From positions 1 to 8,205 of the forward strand of contig USGM01000126.1 in the NCBI GenBank assembly GCA_900554205.1: a stretch of DNA of 8,205 nucleotides, in the 5' to 3' direction. Origin of the DNA: an uncultured Lachnospiraceae bacterium. GTDB lineage: Bacteria; Bacillota; Clostridia; Lachnospirales; Lachnospiraceae. The first letter of the stretch is position 1. Each line of letters starts with the position of its first letter. This document shows, one piece after another, positions 6,382 through 8,205 of the stretch. The notes beneath the pieces are model-generated. The model did no database searches, was not told where the DNA came from, and saw only the letters and a list, made by a program, of their open reading frames with translations. The translations under genes and the position numbers were made by a program.

Positions 6382-6414
6382 GAAGAGTGGCTTCGGCCGC
6401 TCTTCTTTTTTTTT
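6381..6414 (+). terminator. Strong intrinsic terminator of the NTase/HTH cassette
   Basis: An 11-bp stem (6381-6391 with 6396-6406, one G-U pair) closed by a stable TTCG loop and followed by a run of nine T (6406-6414). It starts on the last base of the stop codon of the HTH gene. Confidence 0.95.
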
Positions 6415-6440
6415 ATCCTTACAGCTAAAGGAGTATCATT

Positions 6441-6650
6441 ATGAGTGAGATTTTTGGTAAGCGGGCAGCTGCCCTGCTGAGCGTAAAGTCTATCGTTTCT
6501 ATCATCCTGACCGCTGTGTTCGCCATCCTGTCTCTGCGTGGCGCTATCAGCCAGGAGTTCATGCTGGTCTACACTACGGTCATCGCTTTCTACTTCGGTA
6601 CGCAGACCCAGAAGATCAGCGACGCCGTTGACAAGACTACCACCGAGTAA
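6441..6650 (+). CDS. Small two-helix membrane protein, holin-like
   Basis: ATG 8 bases after AAAGGAG (6426-6432). The 69-residue product has a basic, Ser/Val-rich N-terminus (GKRAAALLSVKS), a hydrophobic helix at about 17-34, a short turn (GAISQE) and a second helix at about 40-54 ending FYFGTQTQK, with a charged tail. Size and topology are those of a small phage holin, and the SVKSIV...TVIAFYFGTQ pattern resembles short holin-like proteins of clostridial prophages that I recall. It follows a strong terminator with no visible promoter, so its expression needs read-through of the late transcript or an unrecognised promoter. A second holin candidate is encoded at 4284. Confidence 0.7.
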   Translation: MSEIFGKRAAALLSVKSIVSIILTAVFAILSLRGAISQEFMLVYTTVIAFYFGTQTQKISDAVDKTTTE

Positions 6651-6661
6651 GGCGGTGTCCG

Positions 6662-7135
6662 TTGGATACGCTGATGAAGTTGGCGGAGATTCCGATTGGG
6701 TCATATGCGGCCTGGAGTGTTGTGATTTTGGTGGCCGTCTCTGGTTTGATCCAGATTGCTCCTATCAAGTTGAACCCTTGGTCCACGATGGCGCGGCGTT
6801 TTGGTCGCGCTATTAACCATGACCTGCTGTCCAAAATCGACGGCCTGGAGAAGAATGTTGAAGAGCTGCGCAAGATTGGTAATGCCAGAGAAGCGAAGGA
6901 AGACGAAAGAAACGCGAAAGCGTATCGCATGAGGATTCTTCGCTTCGGAGACGAGATCCGTCACGGGCAGCTACATAGTGCAGAGCACTACAATGATGTG
7001 CTTCAGGATATCACGGATTATGAGGCGTACTGCGTATCTCATCCGGGGTTTAAGAACCAGAAGGCACAGTCGACGATCAAGTTGATTGTAAAAGCATATG
7101 AGGAGCGTATGCGGAAGAACGATTTTTTGGAATAA
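6662..7135 (+). CDS. Membrane-anchored conserved phage protein, 157 aa
   Basis: The start is a TTG at 6662 a few bases after AAGGCGGTG, giving MDTLMKLAEIPIG; an in-frame ATG at 6674 is the alternative. It begins 11 bases after the preceding holin-like gene. Residues about 14-35 form one membrane helix, followed by IAPIKLNPWSTMARRFGRAI, a charged, probably coiled-coil segment at about 53-90, and a soluble C-terminal part with RILRFGDEIRHGQLHSAEHY and ITDYEAYCVSHPGFKNQKA. From memory, the combination of a Q-I-x-P-I-K-x-N-P-W membrane exit and a HSxEHxxxxLxDITxYExYCxxHPxFKN tail is typical of a conserved Firmicutes prophage family encoded beside holins and endolysins. Its role in lysis is not established. 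The transcript ends in a long hairpin just after it. Confidence 0.75.
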   Translation: MDTLMKLAEIPIGSYAAWSVVILVAVSGLIQIAPIKLNPWSTMARRFGRAINHDLLSKIDGLEKNVEELRKIGNAREAKEDERNAKAYRMRILRFGDEIRHGQLHSAEHYNDVLQDITDYEAYCVSHPGFKNQKAQSTIKLIVKAYEERMRKNDFLE

Positions 7136-7139
7136 AAAT

Positions 7140-7193
7140 AAATAGGGAGTAGAATTCTGAGCACTGTAGCTCAGAATTCTACTCCCTATTTTT
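7140..7193. terminator. Very long perfect terminator hairpin ending the late transcript
   Basis: A perfect 23-bp stem (7140-7162 with 7169-7191) with a 6-base ACTGTA loop and T-run at the right end and A-run at the left, so it can act on both strands. It lies 4 bases after the last late gene and separates it from the attachment region. Confidence 0.9.
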
Positions 7194-7204
7194 ACGTTTT
7201 AGGT

Positions 7205-7245
7205 TTGCGTCAAGCAATCAATGGTTGTGTAATTGCTTCACGCAA
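7205..7245. repeat. Imperfect hairpin/inverted repeat beside the attachment region
   Basis: TTGCGTCAAGCAAT (7205-7218) pairs with ATTGCTTCACGCAA (7232-7245) at all but one position, around a 13-base centre. There is no T-run after it. It lies between the last terminator and the integrase arm-type repeats, so it may be a recombination-accessory (for example excisionase) site; that is inferred. Confidence 0.55.
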
Positions 7246-7287
7246 GGCTAAAAATGATAGATGTGGTCATGTGCGGACCTGTGGTAA

Positions 7288-7306
7288 CGGTTAGAAATCG
7301 GTTAGA
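7288..7306 (+). repeat. Left pair of 11-bp-spaced direct repeats (arm-type sites)
   Basis: CGGTTAGA occurs at 7288-7295 and again at 7299-7306, one helical turn apart. The same pair recurs in the same orientation at 7616-7634 on the other side of the tRNA core. Paired direct repeats flanking a core are how arm-type integrase binding sites are arranged in attP of tyrosine-recombinase phages. Confidence 0.72.
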
Positions 7307-7327
7307 CAGGCTTCATTAAAAACAAAG

Positions 7328-7382
7328 AAAAGAGGCCAAAAAGTTTCAAAAATCAAACATTCTGAAACATTTGGCCTCTTTT
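7328..7382. terminator. Bidirectional terminator adjoining the attachment core
   Basis: An outer 13-bp stem (AAAAGAGGCCAAA at 7328-7340 with 7370-7382) encloses a 6-bp inner stem, GTTTCA (7343-7348) with TGAAAC (7363-7368). A-rich and T-rich flanks suit both directions. On the minus strand it follows the tRNA CCA end by about 4 bases and can end the integrase transcript; after integration it would lie next to the tRNA gene. Confidence 0.85.
7361..7372 (+). repeat. Left arm of a 12-bp inverted repeat around the core
   Basis: TCTGAAACATTT here is the exact reverse complement of 7493-7504 (AAATGTTTCAGA). The midpoint of the pair (about 7432) lies in the anticodon-arm part of the tRNA fragment. 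This arm also overlaps the terminator inner stem, which may explain part of the match. Confidence 0.5.
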
Positions 7383-7386
7383 TAGA

Positions 7387-7437
7387 TGGCAGCGGGTGAA
7401 GGATTCGAACCCTCACATACAGAGTCAGAGTCTGCTG
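7387..7437 (-). other. Attachment core: 3' half of tRNA-Gln(CUG)
   Basis: Read on the minus strand, this is the 3' part of a tRNA: anticodon arm GCAGA-CTCTGAC-TCTGT (7435 to 7419) with CTG in anticodon position, then a T-arm GAGGG-TTCGAAT-CCTTC, the 3' strand of the acceptor stem, discriminator G and an encoded CCA ending at 7387. The discriminator G agrees with tRNA-Gln. The sequence to its right contains no D-arm and no 5' acceptor strand (AGCGGGT would be needed), so this is not a functional tRNA gene. Phages that integrate into a tRNA gene carry exactly such a 3' fragment, which rebuilds the gene on insertion. The neighbouring integrase and flanking repeats support an attachment site. Crossover is expected in or near the anticodon loop, but this is inferred. 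Confidence 0.88.
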
Positions 7438-7492
7438 TCGTGCTGTCATCTTTTATCATTGAGTGCCATTTCGTATCGTTTGTCACGGACGA

Positions 7493-7504
7493 AAATGTTT
7501 CAGA
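7493..7504 (-). repeat. Right arm of the 12-bp inverted repeat around the core
   Basis: AAATGTTTCAGA, the exact reverse complement of 7361-7372. Both arms lie about 60 bases from the midpoint of the pair, which falls in the tRNA fragment. Confidence 0.5.
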
Positions 7505-7615
7505 TTTATCGGTTTGTTCCACATTTTACTTCATTTTGTTTTGAAAAATGTTTAAAATCACAATCGTGCCACGGTTATCGTCAAAAATGTTCCAAAACGC
7601 ATTAGGGATGACGAA

Positions 7616-7634
7616 CGGTTAGAAAACGGTTAGA
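7616..7634 (+). repeat. Right pair of 11-bp-spaced direct repeats (arm-type sites)
   Basis: CGGTTAGA at 7616-7623 and 7627-7634, with the same spacing and orientation as the pair at 7288-7306. It lies 20 bases beyond the integrase stop codon. Confidence 0.72.
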
Positions 7635-7654
7635 AGAAGATTTCCATTTCTTGG

Positions 7655-8205
7655 TTATTTCGGGACGTTGACAACCGACGTGATTGTGTTTGCCATTTCG
7701 CATTTGATGCTATCCACAAAGTGCCCGTAATAATCAGCAGTTGTGGATTGTTTTTCATGCCCAAGCCACGGCTGGAGGTCTTGTAGAAGAGTGCCTTTGG
7801 AGAGCAGTAGCGTTGCGTTCGTATGCCTCAGATCGTGGAAACGCACCTTGCGCAACTTGTTCTTCTTGAGAAAATGCGGGAAGGTGTAACTGATATAGCC
7901 GGGTGTAATGAGGTCTCCGGTATCATTGACGCACACAAACCCATCCCATTCTCTGTTGTATTCAGGGCCAGCAGTTTTCTTGTTATAGGCTTGGATCGCT
8001 TTGATTTGAGCGAAGTAGGTCACCATCTCGTCGGTCAACGGTAGAGAACGATATCCGGCATCGGTCTTTGCGCATTTTCGGTACTGGAGTTTCATGCCAT
8101 CTGGCCCTTTATCCGTGACCTTCCCTTTGATGGTCAGATATTTCTTGGTCAGATTGATGGCATCCCAGCGAAGTCCGCAAATCTCTCCGCGCCGCAAGCC
8201 AAACA
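7655..8205 (-). CDS. int: Tyrosine integrase, C-terminal catalytic domain (partial)
   Basis: The frame is open to the right edge, and the N-terminal arm-binding and core-binding domains lie outside the window. An internal TTG at 8195-8197 is not the start: it encodes Leu in FGLRRGEICGLRW, the box I motif that carries the first catalytic arginine. Further motifs are HDLRHTNATLLLSKG (box II, His-x-x-Arg), WLGHEKQSTTADYYGHF (box III histidine and the nucleophilic tyrosine, the second Tyr of DYYGH). All catalytic positions appear intact. It belongs to the phage/ICE integrases common in Firmicutes and would join attP to the tRNA-Gln gene and, with an excisionase not seen here, reverse it. Its 3' end faces the attachment core, the usual arrangement. 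Transcription probably ends at the 7328-7382 terminator. Confidence 0.93.
   Translation of the reverse strand, partial: FGLRRGEICGLRWDAINLTKKYLTIKGKVTDKGPDGMKLQYRKCAKTDAGYRSLPLTDEMVTYFAQIKAIQAYNKKTAGPEYNREWDGFVCVNDTGDLITPGYISYTFPHFLKKNKLRKVRFHDLRHTNATLLLSKGTLLQDLQPWLGHEKQSTTADYYGHFVDSIKCEMANTITSVVNVPK

Larger units (their letters stand above)
7438..7654. other. Gene-free right arm of the attachment region
   Basis: No coding sequence is supported here; an open frame across 7396-7605 has no ribosome binding site and covers the tRNA fragment. It is AT-rich and carries several AAAATGTT-type words (about 7492, 7546 and 7584), an ACGGTTA near-match at 7571-7577 to the arm repeats, the inverted-repeat arm at 7493-7504 and the right repeat pair at 7616-7634. 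It reads as the protein-binding arm between the core and the integrase gene. Confidence 0.6.

Noticed and set aside
7387..7437. A functional tRNA gene
   Set aside because: The D-arm and 5' acceptor strand are missing; only the 3' half from the anticodon arm on is present.
7396..7605. Open frame of 69 codons on the plus strand
   Set aside because: It runs antisense through the tRNA fragment, has no ribosome binding site and has no recognisable product.
7288..7634. CRISPR-like array from the repeated CGGTTAGA words
   Set aside because: The repeats are 8 bases with 3-base gaps in two distant pairs and there are no spacers of even length; arm-type integrase sites fit better.
8195..8197. TTG as the true start of the integrase
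   Set aside because: It encodes a conserved leucine in the catalytic box I motif (GLRRGE); the frame continues beyond the window.

Overview
The window looks like the late-to-integration segment of a temperate phage or prophage of a Gram-positive host. A Clostridia-type gut Firmicute is the best guess. This rests on strong AAGGAGG-type ribosome binding sites, C-terminal PG_binding_1 modules on two cell-wall proteins, a DUF6036-type nucleotidyltransferase, a tyrosine integrase and a tRNA-Gln attachment core. The host call is an inference; no host gene is visible except the tRNA 3' fragment.

Layout, left to right. Positions 1-2071 hold the end of the host-recognition region: the C-terminus of a tail-fibre protein, a 437-residue glycine-rich adhesin-like protein with three 14-residue repeats, a 37-residue Lys/Pro-rich miniprotein and a small conserved phage protein, closed by a perfect-stem terminator. 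Positions 2112-3203 hold a lone minus-strand gene with its own near-consensus promoter. It encodes an AP2-like domain plus two copies of a NUMOD-like module and looks like a moron. Positions 3260-5230 hold the cell-wall/lysis block: a phosphodiester-glycosidase-like protein with a peptidoglycan-binding domain, a two-helix membrane protein (holin candidate) and a CHAP endolysin. Positions 5241-6414 are a self-contained cassette: a consensus promoter with an overlapping palindrome, a nucleotidyltransferase gene, an overlapping HTH-protein gene and a strong terminator. It resembles a toxin-antitoxin or phage-defence pair. Positions 6441-7135 encode a second two-helix membrane protein and a conserved membrane-anchored phage protein, followed by a 23-bp terminator stem.

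Positions 7205-7654 contain no gene but are densely organised. They hold a terminator, the 3' half of a tRNA-Gln(CUG) on the minus strand, paired 11-bp-spaced direct repeats on both sides and a 12-bp inverted repeat nearly symmetric about the tRNA core. At the right edge is the C-terminal catalytic half of a tyrosine integrase on the minus strand. Lysis genes, attachment core and integrase are contiguous, which is the order of a circular (excised) phage genome, so this is read as attP rather than the end of an integrated prophage.

The genes most worth following are the 5309-6381 nucleotidyltransferase/HTH pair, the minus-strand AP2/NUMOD-like protein and the unusual glycosidase-like wall enzyme. 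All are accessory or lysis-adjacent genes insulated by hairpins.
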